From an uncultured Caulobacterales bacterium (GTDB taxonomy: Bacteria > Pseudomonadota > Alphaproteobacteria > Caulobacterales > Maricaulaceae), in the NCBI GenBank assembly GCA_937923965.1, contig CALDTL010000033.1:1-43226 (forward strand): 43,226 nucleotides of DNA, in the 5' to 3' direction. A program made the position numbers and the translations under genes. This document shows positions 42,864-43,226 of the stretch, piece by piece. Each line of letters starts with the position of its first letter. Position 1 is the stretch's first letter. The notes beneath the pieces are model-generated. The model ran no database searches, was not told the DNA's origin, and saw nothing but the letters and a program-made list of their open reading frames with translations.

Positions 42864-43226
42864 TTACAGCGCATGGACTTTCGAGGGGTCTAGATCATCT
42901 TCAATCGCTTGGTCGAGGATTGCAAACAGCGCTTTGCGGCTTCGCAGTTTTGTTTCGCGGAACGCTTTTGGATTAGCCTGTCCAAACATTTGTCCCGCCA
43001 TCGGGATAGCCATGGGCCACTGCTCGTCCGGGACAACGCGGTCAAAAAAGCCAGCGTGCACCGCGCCTTTTGGATCGAAGATTTCGCCGTTAATCACGCA
43101 GCGATTAAAGTGGCTTTTGTTGAGCGTCTCGCGCGCAAGCTCAATACCGAAATTGTGCATGGTCATTCCGATGAGAGTCTCATTCAGGCCAATCTTATAA
43201 GGTCCCGCTTTGATCATGGAATAATC
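42864..43226 (-). CDS. Crotonase/enoyl-CoA hydratase family protein, C-terminal part
   Basis: The frame is open through the window edge at 43226, so only the C-terminal 120 residues are seen. The visible part carries KIGLNETLIGMTMHNFGIEL and INGEIFDPKGAVHAGFFDRV, then KAFRETKLRSRKALF, a pattern typical of the second half of crotonase-fold proteins. The catalytic oxyanion-hole residues and the true start lie beyond the window; the ATG at 43217 is internal. It may act in fatty-acid breakdown, which would fit the adjacent hydrolase and thioesterase genes. Confidence 0.85.
   Translation of the reverse strand, partial: DYSMIKAGPYKIGLNETLIGMTMHNFGIELARETLNKSHFNRCVINGEIFDPKGAVHAGFFDRVVPDEQWPMAIPMAGQMFGQANPKAFRETKLRSRKALFAILDQAIEDDLDPSKVHAL

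Overview
The window reads as chromosomal core genome of a marine-type alphaproteobacterium with moderate GC, most likely near the Hyphomonadaceae/Maricaulales. This is inferred from the alphaproteobacterial form of histidyl-tRNA synthetase, the DUF4167 protein next to clpB and prmC, SapC, DUF885 and YdbH-family envelope proteins, and sigma-32 promoters of alphaproteobacterial form. I see no rRNA, tRNA, CRISPR array, prophage or insertion sequence. The only mobile-looking item is a vapBC toxin-antitoxin pair.

Layout. Positions 1-4.3 kb hold the end of a DUF1287 gene and the Hsp70 locus dnaK - FkbM methyltransferase - dnaJ, with a heat-shock promoter ahead of dnaK and a terminator after it. At 4.3-6.7 kb are a small membrane protein and, on the minus strand, an NhaC-type antiporter overlapping a secreted avidin-family protein. 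At 7.1-9.8 kb is the glutathione-dependent formaldehyde pathway (frmA ... fghA), interrupted by vapBC and a truncated VOC gene. At 9.8-18.8 kb a long plus-strand run covers ybeY, a CorC-like protein, lnt, an HTH regulator, trmB, rph, pgi, a lipoprotein cyclophilin and hisS. At 19.3-25.8 kb lie an MBL hydrolase, a YdbH-family envelope protein (minus), an M23 peptidase and a DUF4282 membrane protein with AT-hook-like tails. At 25.8-30.9 kb the minus strand carries clpB (own heat-shock promoter), DUF4167, prmC and an ABHD10-like hydrolase. At 31-43 kb are a glycosyltransferase, infC (ATC start), hemW-rdgB, a DUF2975/HTH pair, a DsbD-family reductase, a DUF885 peptidase, sapC, a Zur-like Fur regulator, a double-hotdog thioesterase, an alpha/beta hydrolase and a partial crotonase.

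How they work together. DnaK, DnaJ and ClpB form the disaggregation machine and share sigma-32 control. FrmA and FghA oxidise formaldehyde through glutathione. YbeY, RNase PH, TrmB, HisS, PrmC, InfC and RdgB serve RNA processing, translation and nucleotide-pool hygiene. Lnt, YdbH, M23 peptidase, DsbD, the PPIase and SapC serve the envelope.

Most worth a second look: the avidin-like gene coupled to nhaC, with a nearly complete biotin pocket lacking the streptavidin D128 equivalent; an FkbM methyltransferase wedged between dnaK and dnaJ; vapBC inserted into the formaldehyde operon beside a decayed VOC gene; ATC (infC) and probable ATT (ydbH) start codons; a membrane protein with AT-hook-like tails; and a paired-hairpin intergenic element near 19.0 kb.
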